This document shows, piece by piece, positions 1-6,083 of a DNA stretch of 6,083 bases. Below the pieces are notes generated by a model. It saw only the letters and a program-made list of their open reading frames with translations, was not told the origin of the DNA and made no database searches. Both the position numbers and the translations under genes were made by a program. Origin of the DNA: Thermococcaceae archaeon (GTDB lineage: Archaea; Methanobacteriota_B; Thermococci; Thermococcales; Thermococcaceae); contig JAMOPD010000333.1 in the NCBI GenBank assembly GCA_027064745.1, forward strand, positions 1 to 6,083, given 5' to 3'. The stretch's first letter is position 1. Every line of letters starts with the position of its first letter.

Positions 1-523
1 TGATTGGGAAGCTCATCCAATGAGAAAACCGAGAATAGCCAAGGTTACAATTAACATTGGTGTTGGTGAGAGTGGAGAGCGGCTTACAAAGGCTGAGAAG
101 ATGCTTGAACAGCTCGTTGATCAGAAGCCAATAAGAAGGCGAGCAAAGCAGACCAACAAAGACTTTGGAATCAGGAGAGGGGAACCTATAGCAGTTAAAG
201 TTACTCTCAGGGGAAAGAAAGCTGAGGAAATGCTTGGCAGGCTTTTGGCAGCGGTAGATAACAAACTCAAGGCGAGCAACTTTGATGAGCACGGAAACTT
301 CTGTTTTGGAATTCAAGAGCACATCAACATCCCCGGTGTTGAATATGATCCTGAGATAGGTATCTTTGGTATGGATGTGTGTGTGACCCTTGAGAGACCA
401 GGATTTAGAGTAGCTAGGAGGAAGAGGCAGAGGAAGAAGATACCTAATAGGCACAAGCTCACGAAAGATGAAGGGATAGTTTTCGCTCAGGAAGAGTTTA
501 ATGCTATTGTGGAGGGATTGTAA
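1..523 (+). CDS. rpl5: Large-subunit ribosomal protein uL5 (L5), 5' truncated
   Basis: This is the large-subunit protein that binds 5S rRNA and contacts the P-site tRNA region and the subunit bridge. The frame is already open at base 2 and reads DWEAHP before the first ATG at base 20. That Met is internal, because the family motif HPM-R-x-P-R-I-x-K-V-x-x-N-I-G-V-G lies across it, so the real start and roughly a dozen N-terminal residues lie upstream of the window. The visible part is 173 residues. Conserved stretches are [11 protein letters not shown] near the start, the [22 protein letters not shown] region, and the C-terminal [23 protein letters not shown], which is typical of archaeal and eukaryotic L5/L11. 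The TAA stop shares its last base with the ATG of uS14, so the two are probably translationally coupled. I see no frameshift. The identification is very secure; only the N-terminus is unknown. Confidence 0.97.
   Translation, partial: DWEAHPMRKPRIAKVTINIGVGESGERLTKAEKMLEQLVDQKPIRRRAKQTNKDFGIRRGEPIAVKVTLRGKKAEEMLGRLLAAVDNKLKASNFDEHGNFCFGIQEHINIPGVEYDPEIGIFGMDVCVTLERPGFRVARRKRQRKKIPNRHKLTKDEGIVFAQEEFNAIVEGL
511..518 (+). promoter_or_regulatory. Ribosome-binding site for uS14, inside uL5
   Basis: GGAGGGAT lies within the last codons of uL5. It resembles the GGAGGTGAT complement of the archaeal 16S 3' end, with one base inserted or changed. It stands just upstream of the overlapping ATG at 523. 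With the TAATG overlap, it suggests that ribosomes finishing uL5 restart on uS14. Confidence 0.6.
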
Positions 524-693
524 TGGCGAAGGCTGATTACAACAAGAGGAAGCCGAAAAAGTTTGGTAAGGGTGCGAGAAGATGCATGCGTTGTGGTCAG
601 TATGGGCCGATTATCAGAATACATGGATTAATGCTGTGCAGACACTGCTTTAGAGAGATAGCTCCAAAGCTGGGTTTTAAGAAATACGAGTGA
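523..693 (+). CDS. rps14: Small-subunit ribosomal protein uS14 (S14), zinc-binding short form
   Basis: This is a 56-residue small-subunit head protein that binds 16S rRNA near the tRNA sites. The ATG at 523 overlaps the uL5 stop as TAATG, and a GGAGGGAT sequence at 511-518, inside uL5, can serve as its ribosome-binding site. The protein begins [17 protein letters not shown] and ends KLGFKKYE. The two CxxC pairs C21/C24 and C39/C42 form the zinc ribbon of the C+ type of uS14. [16 protein letters not shown] followed by [10 protein letters not shown] is the family signature. The length fits archaeal S14 and eukaryotic S29. The gene is easily missed because of its size, but it occupies its standard place between L5 and S8. 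The TGA stop runs directly into the ribosome-binding site of the next gene. Confidence 0.97.
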   Translation: MAKADYNKRKPKKFGKGARRCMRCGQYGPIIRIHGLMLCRHCFREIAPKLGFKKYE

Positions 694-698
694 GGTGA
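692..698 (+). promoter_or_regulatory. Ribosome-binding site for uS8, overlapping the uS14 stop
   Basis: GAGGTGA is a perfect match to the archaeal anti-Shine-Dalgarno complement. Its first two bases are the last two of the uS14 stop TGA (691-693). It is six bases from ATG 705 and fixes that start. Confidence 0.85.
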
Positions 699-704
699 GG
701 GGGT

Positions 705-1097
705 ATGACTTTACTTGATCCATTGGCAAACGCGTTGTCACATATATCAAACAGTGAGAAGGTTGGAAAGAAAGAAGTCTACTTAAAGCCTGCATCAAAG
801 CTTATGGGAGAAGTTCTTAGGGTTATGCAGGAGAATGGATACATAGGTGAATTTGAATTTATAGATGATGGAAGGGCTGGAATTTATAGAGTTCAGCTCA
901 TAGGCAAAATTAACAAAGCAGGAGCAATAAAGCCAAGATTTCCAGTGAAAGCCAGAGAATATGAAGCGTGGGAAAAGAGATTCCTTCCGGCATTTGAGTT
1001 TGGCATCCTCATAGTCTCGACATCACAGGGTGTTATGACCCACAAAGAGGCCAGAGAGAAAGGAATTGGGGGAAGACTTATAGCATATGTCTATTGA
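705..1097 (+). CDS. rps8: Small-subunit ribosomal protein uS8 (S8)
   Basis: This is a 130-residue primary 16S rRNA-binding protein of the small-subunit platform and central domain. The N-terminal [22 protein letters not shown] and the C-terminal block from about residue 100 ([32 protein letters not shown]) are the two conserved halves. The [12 protein letters not shown] motif is the rRNA-contacting signature. The length is normal for archaeal S8. The start at 705 is fixed by GAGGTGA at 692-698, six bases upstream, and that site overlaps the uS14 stop. In E. coli, S8 represses its own operon by binding mRNA near the L5 start. The equivalent region here lies mostly outside the window, so I cannot judge whether this archaeon does the same. 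Confidence 0.97.
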   Translation: MTLLDPLANALSHISNSEKVGKKEVYLKPASKLMGEVLRVMQENGYIGEFEFIDDGRAGIYRVQLIGKINKAGAIKPRFPVKAREYEAWEKRFLPAFEFGILIVSTSQGVMTHKEAREKGIGGRLIAYVY

Positions 1098-1102
1098 GGT
1101 GA
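1096..1102 (+). promoter_or_regulatory. Ribosome-binding site for uL6, overlapping the uS8 stop
   Basis: GAGGTGA begins inside the uS8 stop TGA (1095-1097) and ends five bases before ATG 1108. It decides the uL6 start against the upstream in-frame ATG at 1087, which would lie ahead of the site. Confidence 0.85.
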
Positions 1103-1107
1103 GAGGT

Positions 1108-1662
1108 ATGCCAATCGATGCGTGGGTAAGAGAAGAGGTTGAAATTCCAGAAGGAGTTGAGGTTACAATTGAAGGAAATCTCGTTAAGGTCAAAGGACCG
1201 AAAGGAGAGGTTGAAAGAGAATTCAAGTATCCAGGTGTCAGGATCTTTGAGGAAGATGGTAAAGTCGTTATCTTCAAGGAATTTCCAAGGAGGAGAGACA
1301 TAGCAATAGCAAGGACATTCAAGGCCCACATAGCCAACATGATAAGAGGAGTTACCGAAGGGTTCCAATATAGGCTTAAGGTGCTCTACAGCCACTTTCC
1401 TATGACCGTGAAGGTTCAGGGTGATGAGGTTGTTATAGAGAATTTCCTCGGTGAAAAGAACCCGAGAAAAGCCAAAATCCTCCCGGGGGTTACAGTAAAG
1501 GTCATGGGGCAGGAGATAATCGTGGAGAGCATTGATAAGGAAAAGGCTGGTCAAACAGCGGCAAACATAGAACAAGCTACGCGGATAAACAAATGGGATA
1601 GGAGAGTTTTTCAGGATGGAATTTACATAGTTGAAAAGGCTGGCAAGCCGATAAAGTTCTAA
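1108..1662 (+). CDS. rpl6: Large-subunit ribosomal protein uL6 (L6)
   Basis: This is a 184-residue large-subunit protein near the factor-binding centre, next to the sarcin-ricin loop. It has the usual two repeated alpha/beta domains. The first is about residues 1-80, with [23 protein letters not shown]. The second is about 85-184, with [21 protein letters not shown] and ending in [27 protein letters not shown]. The archaeal/eukaryotic (L9e-like) character is clear from the first motif and the C-terminus. I chose ATG 1108, giving [10 protein letters not shown]. The in-frame ATG at 1087 would start inside uS8 and translate the ribosome-binding site GAGGTGA (1096-1102). The uS8 stop TGA is the beginning of that same site. 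Length and N-terminus fit other Thermococcales L6 proteins as I remember them. Confidence 0.96.
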   Translation: MPIDAWVREEVEIPEGVEVTIEGNLVKVKGPKGEVEREFKYPGVRIFEEDGKVVIFKEFPRRRDIAIARTFKAHIANMIRGVTEGFQYRLKVLYSHFPMTVKVQGDEVVIENFLGEKNPRKAKILPGVTVKVMGQEIIVESIDKEKAGQTAANIEQATRINKWDRRVFQDGIYIVEKAGKPIKF

Positions 1663-1666
1663 CCGT

Positions 1667-1672
1667 GAGGTG
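1667..1672 (+). promoter_or_regulatory. Ribosome-binding site for eL32
   Basis: GAGGTG lies four bases after the uL6 stop TAA and six bases before ATG 1679. It is one of the few sites in the window that does not overlap the preceding stop. Confidence 0.8.
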
Positions 1673-1678
1673 TGAGAA

Positions 1679-2062
1679 ATGAACGAAAAAGCGAGACTCC
1701 TAAAAATAAGGGCAAACCTCAAGAGGAAAAAGCCAAAATTTTTAAGACAGGAGTGGTGGCGTTTTCCAAAATTCAAGAACAATCCGAAGTGGAGGCGGCC
1801 AAAGGGTATCGACAGCAAGATGAGGCTTAAAAAGAAAGGAAAAGCAAGATCTCCGAGCATTGGCTGGAGTTCTCCCAGAGCTGTTAGAGGACTTCACCCG
1901 AGTGGCTACGAGGAGGTTCTCATTCACAACGTCAGGGAACTTGAGGCGATTGATCCAACAAGACAAGCGGCTAGGATAGCAGGCACAGTCGGTGCAAGGA
2001 AGAGGGCAATGATAATTGCGAGAGCCAAAGAATTGGGGATTAAAATCCTTAATGCGAGGTGA
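1679..2062 (+). CDS. rpl32e: Large-subunit ribosomal protein eL32 (L32e)
   Basis: This is a 127-residue large-subunit protein found in archaea and eukaryotes but not bacteria. After a basic N-terminal helix (residues about 1-20, rich in Lys and Arg) comes the signature [29 protein letters not shown] (about 21-49). It is followed by [27 protein letters not shown] and a C-terminal helix that ends [13 protein letters not shown] 1679 follows GAGGTG at 1667-1672 by six bases. The TGA stop at 2060-2062 is itself the last three bases of the eL19 ribosome-binding site, so termination and re-initiation are physically merged. Its position between uL6 and eL19 is the standard euryarchaeal order. Confidence 0.96.
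   Translation: MNEKARLLKIRANLKRKKPKFLRQEWWRFPKFKNNPKWRRPKGIDSKMRLKKKGKARSPSIGWSSPRAVRGLHPSGYEEVLIHNVRELEAIDPTRQAARIAGTVGARKRAMIIARAKELGIKILNAR
2056..2062 (+). promoter_or_regulatory. Ribosome-binding site for eL19, ending in the eL32 stop codon
   Basis: This is a GAGGTGA whose final TGA is the eL32 stop. It stands five bases before ATG 2068. It rules out the GTG at 2059, which is part of the site itself. Confidence 0.85.
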
Positions 2063-2067
2063 AAATC

Positions 2068-2514
2068 ATGCTTAAAATGCAAAAAAGAGTGGCGGCTGAA
2101 CTTTTAAAATGTGGGGAGAATAGGGTCTGGATAGACCCTGAGAGAATCGATGATGTGGCCTCCGCTATTACAAGAGAAGATATAAGACGACTCATTAACG
2201 ATGGTGTAATAAAGAAAAGACCTGTTAAAGGACAGAGCTCCTATAGAGCTAAACTTCGGAAAGAAGCAAGAAAAAAGGGACGTCACAGGGGTCCAGGAAG
2301 TAGAAAGGGTAAGAAGACAGCCAGAATGGGTAGAAAAGAAAAGTGGATGATGACGATAAGGGCTTTGAGAAAGGAGCTCAGAAAGCTCAAGGCTGAAAAG
2401 AAAATAGACGAGCACACCTATAGAATGTTATACATCAGAGCCAAAGGCGGCCAGTTCAAGAATAAGAGACAGCTCTATCTCTTCATGGAGGAGAGAGAAA
2501 TATTGAAGAAGTGA
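2068..2514 (+). CDS. rpl19e: Large-subunit ribosomal protein eL19 (L19e)
   Basis: This is a 148-residue archaeal/eukaryotic large-subunit protein. It makes a long helical extension over the ribosome surface near the tunnel exit and takes part in an intersubunit bridge. The N-terminal domain (about 1-60) carries [40 protein letters not shown]. The very basic hinge at about 62-92 ([23 protein letters not shown]) is the family hallmark and threads through rRNA. The C-terminal helices contain [25 protein letters not shown] chose ATG 2068 (MLKMQKR). The in-frame GTG at 2059 lies within the ribosome-binding site GAGGTGA at 2056-2062 and within the eL32 stop, so it is not a real start. Confidence 0.96.
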   Translation: MLKMQKRVAAELLKCGENRVWIDPERIDDVASAITREDIRRLINDGVIKKRPVKGQSSYRAKLRKEARKKGRHRGPGSRKGKKTARMGRKEKWMMTIRALRKELRKLKAEKKIDEHTYRMLYIRAKGGQFKNKRQLYLFMEEREILKK

Positions 2515-2518
2515 GGTG
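2513..2518 (+). promoter_or_regulatory. Ribosome-binding site for uL18, overlapping the eL19 stop
   Basis: GAGGTG shares its first two bases with the eL19 stop TGA (2512-2514). It lies six bases before ATG 2525 and excludes the GTG at 2516, which sits within the site. Confidence 0.82.
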
Positions 2519-2524
2519 GGAAAA

Positions 2525-3130
2525 ATGGCACATGGACCGAGATATAGGGTTCCGTTCAGGAGAAGAAGGGAAGGGAAGACTAACTATCACAAGCGCTTAG
2601 CGCTGCTCAAATCTGGTAAGCCTAGGTTGGTTGTTAGGAAAACACTCAACCATCACATAGCCCAGATAGTGATCTATGATCCTAAAGGAGACAAGACTGT
2701 TGTTTCAGCTCACACAAGGGAGCTCATGAGAGACTTTGGCTGGAAAGGGCATGGAGGAAATACACCAAGTGCTTACCTCTTAGGTTTGCTCATAGGTTAC
2801 AAGGCCAAGAAAGCTGGCATTGAGGAAGCAATCCTTGACATAGGCTTACATCCTCCAACAAAAGGTTCAAGTATATTCGCCGTCCTCAAGGGTGCGGTGG
2901 ACGCAGGCTTAAACGTCCCGCACAGCGAGGAGATTTATCCGGAGGATTACAGGATAAACGGCGACCACATAGCGAGCTATGCCAAATCCCTCAAAGAAGA
3001 GGATGAAGAACGCTATAGGAAGCAGTTCGGTGGTTACCTTGTTAAAGGACTTGAACCTGAAAAGCTTCCTGAACACTTTGAGGAGGTTAAAGCGAGAATA
3101 CTTGAAAAATTTGAGGAGGCGAGAGAATGA
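2525..3130 (+). CDS. rpl18: Large-subunit ribosomal protein uL18 (L18), long archaeal form
   Basis: This is a 201-residue 5S rRNA-binding protein of the central protuberance, working with uL5. The N-terminus [40 protein letters not shown] is the archaeal/eukaryotic signature. The core carries [34 protein letters not shown] and [43 protein letters not shown]. Residues from about 145 to 201 are an acidic, helical C-terminal extension that bacterial L18 (about 120 residues) lacks. ATG 2525 follows GAGGTG at 2513-2518. The in-frame GTG at 2516 lies in that site and is rejected. The stop overlaps the uS5 start as ATGA. A run of Glu/Arg codons at the end (FEEARE) also encodes the uS5 ribosome-binding site. 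Confidence 0.97.
   Translation: MAHGPRYRVPFRRRREGKTNYHKRLALLKSGKPRLVVRKTLNHHIAQIVIYDPKGDKTVVSAHTRELMRDFGWKGHGGNTPSAYLLGLLIGYKAKKAGIEEAILDIGLHPPTKGSSIFAVLKGAVDAGLNVPHSEEIYPEDYRINGDHIASYAKSLKEEDEERYRKQFGGYLVKGLEPEKLPEHFEEVKARILEKFEEARE
3113..3122 (+). promoter_or_regulatory. Ribosome-binding site for uS5, inside uL18
   Basis: GAGGAGGCGA near the end of uL18 contains GGAGGCGA, one base different from GGAGGTGA. It lies four bases before ATG 3127 in the ATGA overlap. It is encoded by the Glu/Ala/Arg codons that form the acidic tail of uL18. Confidence 0.7.
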
Positions 3131-3834
3131 GCGATCCAAGGGAAATGGCTCAGAGGGTTTTAGAAGAGTGGGAACCTAAAACAAAGCTTGGCATGCTAGT
3201 CAAAGAGGGGCAGATAACTGATATTCATGAGATATTCAGAAAGGGTTATCAGATCAAAGAGCCTGAGATTGTGGATGTTCTCCTCCCGGAGGTTAATCTT
3301 AGGGAGAATCAGGAGATACTTGACATAGCTTTAACAGTCAGAATGACCGACAGTGGAAGACGTATAAGGTTCCGCGTTTTAGCTGCTGTTGGTAACAGAG
3401 ATGGTTATGTTGGTCTTGGAATTGGACATGGAAGGGAAGTAGGCATTGCTATCAGAAAAGCAATCAACTACGCTAAGATAAACATCATTGAGATTAAGCG
3501 TGGCTGTGGCTCTTGGGAGTGCAGGTGTAGGAGACCGCATTCAATACCATTCGCTGTTGAGGGCAAAGAAGGAAGCGTTAAGGTCAGACTCATGCCAGGG
3601 CCGAGAGGCCTTGGACTGGTTATAGGTGATGTTGGCAAGAAGATACTTGCACTGGCAGGAGTCAAGGATGTCTGGAGTCAGACATTGGGTGAAACAAGAA
3701 CTACAGTCAACTTCGCCAAAGCTGTCTTTGATGCGCTTTACAATACAAACAAAGTTGCAGTACAGCCAGAAATGGTTGAGAAATACGGTATAGTCGTTGG
3801 AAGAGAAATGTCAGCTAACTTTGAGCTGGAGTGA
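3127..3834 (+). CDS. rps5: Small-subunit ribosomal protein uS5 (S5), archaeal form
   Basis: This is a 235-residue small-subunit protein involved in mRNA entry, helicase activity and decoding accuracy. The dsRBD-like S5 N domain spans about residues 62-128 ([50 protein letters not shown]). The C-terminal domain, about 145-215, contains [52 protein letters not shown]. Between them sits [13 protein letters not shown], with C127, C132, C134 and H138, a possible metal site. Archaeal N- and C-terminal extensions make it longer than bacterial S5. ATG 3127 overlaps the uL18 stop (ATGA) and is preceded by GAGGAGGCGA at 3113-3122. The TGA stop touches the uL30 ribosome-binding site. Confidence 0.97.
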   Translation: MSDPREMAQRVLEEWEPKTKLGMLVKEGQITDIHEIFRKGYQIKEPEIVDVLLPEVNLRENQEILDIALTVRMTDSGRRIRFRVLAAVGNRDGYVGLGIGHGREVGIAIRKAINYAKINIIEIKRGCGSWECRCRRPHSIPFAVEGKEGSVKVRLMPGPRGLGLVIGDVGKKILALAGVKDVWSQTLGETRTTVNFAKAVFDALYNTNKVAVQPEMVEKYGIVVGREMSANFELE

Positions 3835-3838
3835 GGTG
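3833..3838 (+). promoter_or_regulatory. Ribosome-binding site for uL30, overlapping the uS5 stop
   Basis: GAGGTG begins inside the uS5 stop TGA (3832-3834) and lies seven bases before ATG 3846. It supports that start over the GTG at 3831. The junction GTGAGGTGGG is identical to the eL19/uL18 junction. Confidence 0.82.
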
Positions 3839-3845
3839 GGCAAAG

Positions 3846-4313
3846 ATGTCAAAAATCGCACTCATTAGAATTAGAGGAAGGGTTGGCGTTAAGAGGGCAG
3901 TTAGAGACACTCTTGCAATGCTCCGCCTTCATAAAGTTAACCATCTCGTTATAGTCGATGAAAACCCTCCATACAATGGCATGATCCAGAAGGTTAAAGA
4001 TTATATAACTTGGGGTGAAATTAATGCCGAAACATTGGCTAAGCTTATAAAGAAGAGAGGGAGATTAACAGGCAACAGAAAGGTTACAGAAGAATATGTT
4101 CAGGAGAAGCTTGGCATGAGTATCGAAGAATTTGCAGAGAAAGTTATCAAAGGGGAAATGAAGCTCAGCGATCTGCCGAATCTCAAACCAGTTTTCAGGC
4201 TTCATCCACCGAAGAGAGGATTTAAAGGTAGCAAGAAGAGAACCTTTAAAGAAGGTGGTGCTCTCGGTTACAGAGGCGAGGCAATAAACGAGCTCATTGA
4301 GAGGATGCTTTGA
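3846..4313 (+). CDS. rpl30: Large-subunit ribosomal protein uL30 (L30), long archaeal form
   Basis: This is a 155-residue large-subunit protein of the archaeal L30/eukaryotic L7 type. The compact ferredoxin-like L30 domain is residues about 1-60 ([57 protein letters not shown]). It is followed by the extension that bacterial L30 (about 60 residues) lacks. The extension includes an acidic helical stretch (about 82-110) and the basic segment [28 protein letters not shown] (about 117-144). I chose ATG 3846 (MSKIALIRI), seven bases after GAGGTG at 3833-3838. The in-frame GTG at 3831 overlaps the uS5 stop and would translate the ribosome-binding site as MRWAK, so it is not used. Confidence 0.96.
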   Translation: MSKIALIRIRGRVGVKRAVRDTLAMLRLHKVNHLVIVDENPPYNGMIQKVKDYITWGEINAETLAKLIKKRGRLTGNRKVTEEYVQEKLGMSIEEFAEKVIKGEMKLSDLPNLKPVFRLHPPKRGFKGSKKRTFKEGGALGYRGEAINELIERML

Positions 4314-4318
4314 GATGT

Positions 4319-4325
4319 GAGGTGA
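4319..4325 (+). promoter_or_regulatory. Ribosome-binding site for uL15
   Basis: GAGGTGA lies six bases after the end of uL30 and five bases before ATG 4331. It is the best-matching type in the window and decides the start against the TTG at 4310. Confidence 0.84.
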
Positions 4326-4330
4326 GAGAG

Positions 4331-4777
4331 ATGATTAGAAGAAAGAAAAAAGTGAGAAAGCTCCGTGGAAGTCACACTCACGGATGGGGCTGCAAAAAGA
4401 AACACCGTGGAGGCGGTCATAAAGGTGGAAAGGGCATGGCCGGAACAGGAAAGCGGAAAAATACTAAATGGACATGGGTAATTAAATATGCCCCTGACCA
4501 TCTCGGCAAGCGCGGTTTCCACAGACCAAAAGCCGTTCAGTGGATTCCAAACACCATAAACCTCAAAGATATTGAAGAGAACCTCGATGACTTTATGGCT
4601 ATGGGCATCGCATACGAGGAAGACGGAAAGATCATCGTTGACACTACTCAGCTTGACATTGATAAGGTCTTGGGTGCAGGAAAACTCACGAAGCCGTTGA
4701 TCATTAAAGCCCACTATATTTCCCCTAAAGCTCAGGAGAAGATAGCTGAGGCAGGGGGAGAAGCTTTATTAACTTAA
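4331..4777 (+). CDS. rpl15: Large-subunit ribosomal protein uL15 (L15), archaeal form
   Basis: This is a 148-residue large-subunit assembly protein with a basic, rRNA-penetrating N-terminal tail (about residues 1-65) and a small globular C-terminal domain. The tail shows [34 protein letters not shown], followed by [16 protein letters not shown], the archaeal/eukaryotic L27a-like signature. The globular part includes [38 protein letters not shown] and a C-terminal [17 protein letters not shown]. Gly, Lys and His are very abundant in the tail, including a His/Cys patch at 15-30. ATG 4331 follows GAGGTGA (4319-4325) by five bases. The in-frame TTG at 4310 overlaps the uL30 stop and is rejected. 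This is the last ribosomal gene in the window and is followed by the only sizeable gap. Confidence 0.96.
   Translation: MIRRKKKVRKLRGSHTHGWGCKKKHRGGGHKGGKGMAGTGKRKNTKWTWVIKYAPDHLGKRGFHRPKAVQWIPNTINLKDIEENLDDFMAMGIAYEEDGKIIVDTTQLDIDKVLGAGKLTKPLIIKAHYISPKAQEKIAEAGGEALLT
4765..4772 (+). promoter_or_regulatory. Possible TATA box of an internal promoter for secY
   Basis: TTTATTAA, preceded by the purine-rich GGAGAAG that could act as a BRE, lies at the end of uL15. A start site about 25 bases downstream, near 4793-4798, would give secY a leader of about 40 bases. AT-rich words of this kind are common by chance, so this rests mainly on its position just before the only long spacer. Confidence 0.25.
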
Positions 4778-4782
4778 TCCCA

Positions 4783-4802
4783 TTTAGTCTTTATCTTTAT
4801 TT
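4783..4802 (+). terminator. T-rich tract after uL15, possible weak terminator
   Basis: Right after the uL15 stop, the + strand carries four TTT runs in 20 bases and two tandem CTTTAT units (4789-4800). Thermococcales terminate on oligo-T stretches without a required hairpin, so partial termination ahead of secY is possible. No T run exceeds three before an interrupting base, and I see no stable stem, so read-through into secY is likely. The same tract could instead be the AT-rich part of a promoter. Confidence 0.25.
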
Positions 4803-4825
4803 CGATTGTACCTAAAAATCAACAA

Positions 4826-4830
4826 AGGTG
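4826..4830 (+). promoter_or_regulatory. Ribosome-binding site for secY
   Basis: AGGTG lies six bases before ATG 4837. It is shorter than the GAGGTGA used by the ribosomal genes, which may mean less initiation on secY. That would fit the lower need for translocons than for ribosomes, but this is inference. Confidence 0.65.
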
Positions 4831-4836
4831 TTGTGC

Positions 4837-6083
4837 ATGGGGAAATTAAGGGACTTAACGTTCGCTATTGAGAGATGGTTTCCAGAAATTGAGAGACCCA
4901 AAAAACATGTAGCTCTTAAAGAGAAGTTTATCTGGACAGGGGTTGTCCTCCTTCTGTATTTTGTACTTGCTGAAATCCCATTGTACGGTGTGCCACCTAC
5001 CATACAGGATTATTTCGCCACCTTGAGGTTCGTCCTCGCAGGTAGAAGTGGAACAGTTTTAACCCTTGGAATAGGTCCTATTGTTACTGCGGGTATTATA
5101 ATGCAGCTCCTCGTTGGTTCTGAAATTGTTAAGCTGGATATGTCAAACCCTGATGACAGAAGATTCTATCAAGCGGCTCAAAAGTTATTTTCAGTATTCA
5201 TGTGTTTCTTTGAAGCGGCCATATACGTGTTTGCCGGGGCATTTGGAAATCCAGTTACAAGCATAAAGGTACTTTTAGTACTACAGCTTGCTCTTGGTGG
5301 AGTAGTTTTGATGGTAATGGATGAACTCGTTAGTAAATGGGGCATTGGAAGTGGTATTAGTCTTTTCATTGCGGCTGGTGTATCTCAGCAGGTTATTGTA
5401 AAATCGTTAAATCCGCTAACCACTTCAAAGTATATTGATCCTGTTACAGGAAAACCTGCTATAATTGGTGCTCTTCCGGCTTTTATACAACATTTGCTCC
5501 ATGGTGATATCACAGGGGCACTTTATAGAGGCACAATGCCGGACATAATGGATCTGATGGCAACTATAGTCGTTTTCCTCATTGTAGTATATCTTGAGAG
5601 CATGCGTGTTGAGATACCACTCAGCTATGGGAGGGTTACAGTCAGGGGTAGATATCCAATCAGGTTCATGTACGTTAGTAACATACCGATTATCCTTACA
5701 TTCGCTCTCTATGCAAACGTCCAACTCTGGGCTAGACTCCTTGAAAGAATCGGGCATCCATGGCTTGGAACCTTTGATCCACAAACTGGCGCAGCTTTAA
5801 GTGGTTTTGTAACTTATGTTATCCCACCAAGAGATATTTATCATGTGATGGCTGATCCATTCAGAGCATTAGTATACGCCTTGATGACAATATTCTGGGC
5901 ACTAATCTTTGGATTCCTGTGGGTTGACCTAACGGGATTAGATGCAAAGAGTATAGCAAGACAATTACAGAGAGCTGGGCTCCAGATACCCGGATTCAGG
6001 AGGGATCCGAGAATTCTTGAGAGAGTGCTCAACAGGTATATACCCTATGTCACGTTCTGGGGATCATTTACTTTGGCAATAGT
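4837..6083 (+). CDS. secY: Preprotein translocase channel subunit SecY (Sec61 alpha), 3' truncated
   Basis: SecY is the central pore protein of the SecYE-beta translocon in the cytoplasmic membrane. It passes unfolded proteins outward and releases membrane segments sideways. The frame is open for 415 codons from ATG 4837 to the window edge without a stop. Archaeal SecY is usually about 430-470 residues, so the last part, including TM10, lies outside. It begins [21 protein letters not shown]. Membrane segments by inspection: TM1 about 31-51; plug/TM2 about 59-94 ([20 protein letters not shown]); TM3 about 110-134; TM4 about 145-163; TM5 about 172-188; TM6 about 236-254; TM7 about 279-304; TM8 about 347-366; TM9 beginning about 402. 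The ribosome-binding cytosolic loops are [19 protein letters not shown] (about 260-278) and [24 protein letters not shown] (about 369-392). AGGTG at 4826-4830 supports the start. Confidence 0.97.
   Translation, partial: MGKLRDLTFAIERWFPEIERPKKHVALKEKFIWTGVVLLLYFVLAEIPLYGVPPTIQDYFATLRFVLAGRSGTVLTLGIGPIVTAGIIMQLLVGSEIVKLDMSNPDDRRFYQAAQKLFSVFMCFFEAAIYVFAGAFGNPVTSIKVLLVLQLALGGVVLMVMDELVSKWGIGSGISLFIAAGVSQQVIVKSLNPLTTSKYIDPVTGKPAIIGALPAFIQHLLHGDITGALYRGTMPDIMDLMATIVVFLIVVYLESMRVEIPLSYGRVTVRGRYPIRFMYVSNIPIILTFALYANVQLWARLLERIGHPWLGTFDPQTGAALSGFVTYVIPPRDIYHVMADPFRALVYALMTIFWALIFGFLWVDLTGLDAKSIARQLQRAGLQIPGFRRDPRILERVLNRYIPYVTFWGSFTLAI

Noticed and set aside
20..22. ATG at 20 as the uL5 start
   Set aside because: The frame is open upstream to the window edge and encodes DWEAHP, which matches the conserved uL5 sequence before this Met.
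1078..1860. A 260-codon open frame on the minus strand across uL6 and eL32
   Set aside because: It is fully antisense to two securely identified ribosomal genes. Its Leu/Phe/Ser-rich product is what the complement of Lys/Glu-rich codons gives. It has no recognisable domain.
2979..3179. A 66-codon + strand frame across the uL18/uS5 junction
   Set aside because: It is an out-of-frame shadow of the Lys/Glu/Arg-rich uL18 tail, and no known family resembles it.
4268..4714. A 148-codon open frame on the minus strand over uL15
   Set aside because: It is antisense to uL15 for nearly its whole length, shows no recognisable motif, and is explained by codon usage of the sense gene.
5425..5784. A 119-codon minus-strand frame and a 68-codon + frame (5594-5800) inside secY
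   Set aside because: Both lie within the continuous SecY reading frame, whose conserved loops and membrane segments are unbroken here.
4837..6083. secY as a broken gene, since no stop is visible
   Set aside because: The frame stays open with conserved SecY sequence to the last base. It is cut by the window edge, about 50 codons short of a typical archaeal length.
1..6083. A hidden novel system, mobile element, CRISPR array or RNA gene
   Set aside because: Coding sequence with secure family assignments fills all but about 120 bases. No repeats, inverted ends or tRNA-like structure were seen, and gene order is the normal archaeal one.

Overview
This window is an ordinary, intact stretch of the archaeal spc-type ribosomal protein operon, read entirely on the + strand. 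The gene order is uL5 (5' end cut off) - uS14 - uS8 - uL6 - eL32 - eL19 - uL18 - uS5 - uL30 - uL15 - secY (3' end cut off). The archaeal/eukaryotic-type proteins eL32 and eL19 sit between uL6 and uL18, and uL18 and uL30 are long forms. Both facts exclude a bacterial source. The protein sequences match what I remember of Thermococcales (Pyrococcus/Thermococcus) almost throughout. The base composition leans to AT, so a lower-GC Thermococcus-like hyperthermophilic euryarchaeon is my best guess. I cannot name a species.

Layout. From 1 to 4777 there are ten ribosomal protein genes packed with gaps of no more than about 17 bases. Two junctions overlap: uL5/uS14 as TAATG and uL18/uS5 as ATGA. Almost every start is preceded 4 to 7 bases upstream by GAGGTGA or a close variant, the complement of the archaeal 16S rRNA 3' end. 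At several junctions the stop codon of the upstream gene lies inside or against this ribosome-binding site. From 4778 to 4836 there is a 59-base, T-rich spacer, the only real gap in the window. It could hold a weak terminator and/or a promoter for secY. From 4837 to the end there is secY, open for 415 codons and running off the window.

How the genes work together. uL5 and uL18 bind 5S rRNA. uS14, uS8 and uS5 are small-subunit head/body proteins. uL6, uL15, uL30, eL32 and eL19 belong to the large subunit, and eL19 lies close to the exit-tunnel region. SecY is the channel to which ribosomes deliver membrane and secreted proteins. Linking ribosome and translocon synthesis in one operon is an ancient arrangement.

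Two real genes need attention: uS14 (56 codons, short) and secY (no stop in the window). Five genes (uL6, eL19, uL18, uL30, uL15) have spurious in-frame upstream starts that read through the ribosome-binding site; I trimmed these to the ATG that follows the site. I saw no mobile element, CRISPR array, RNA gene or foreign insertion, and no evidence of a previously undescribed system. The findings are modest and concern gene coupling, the secY spacer and Cys/His clusters.
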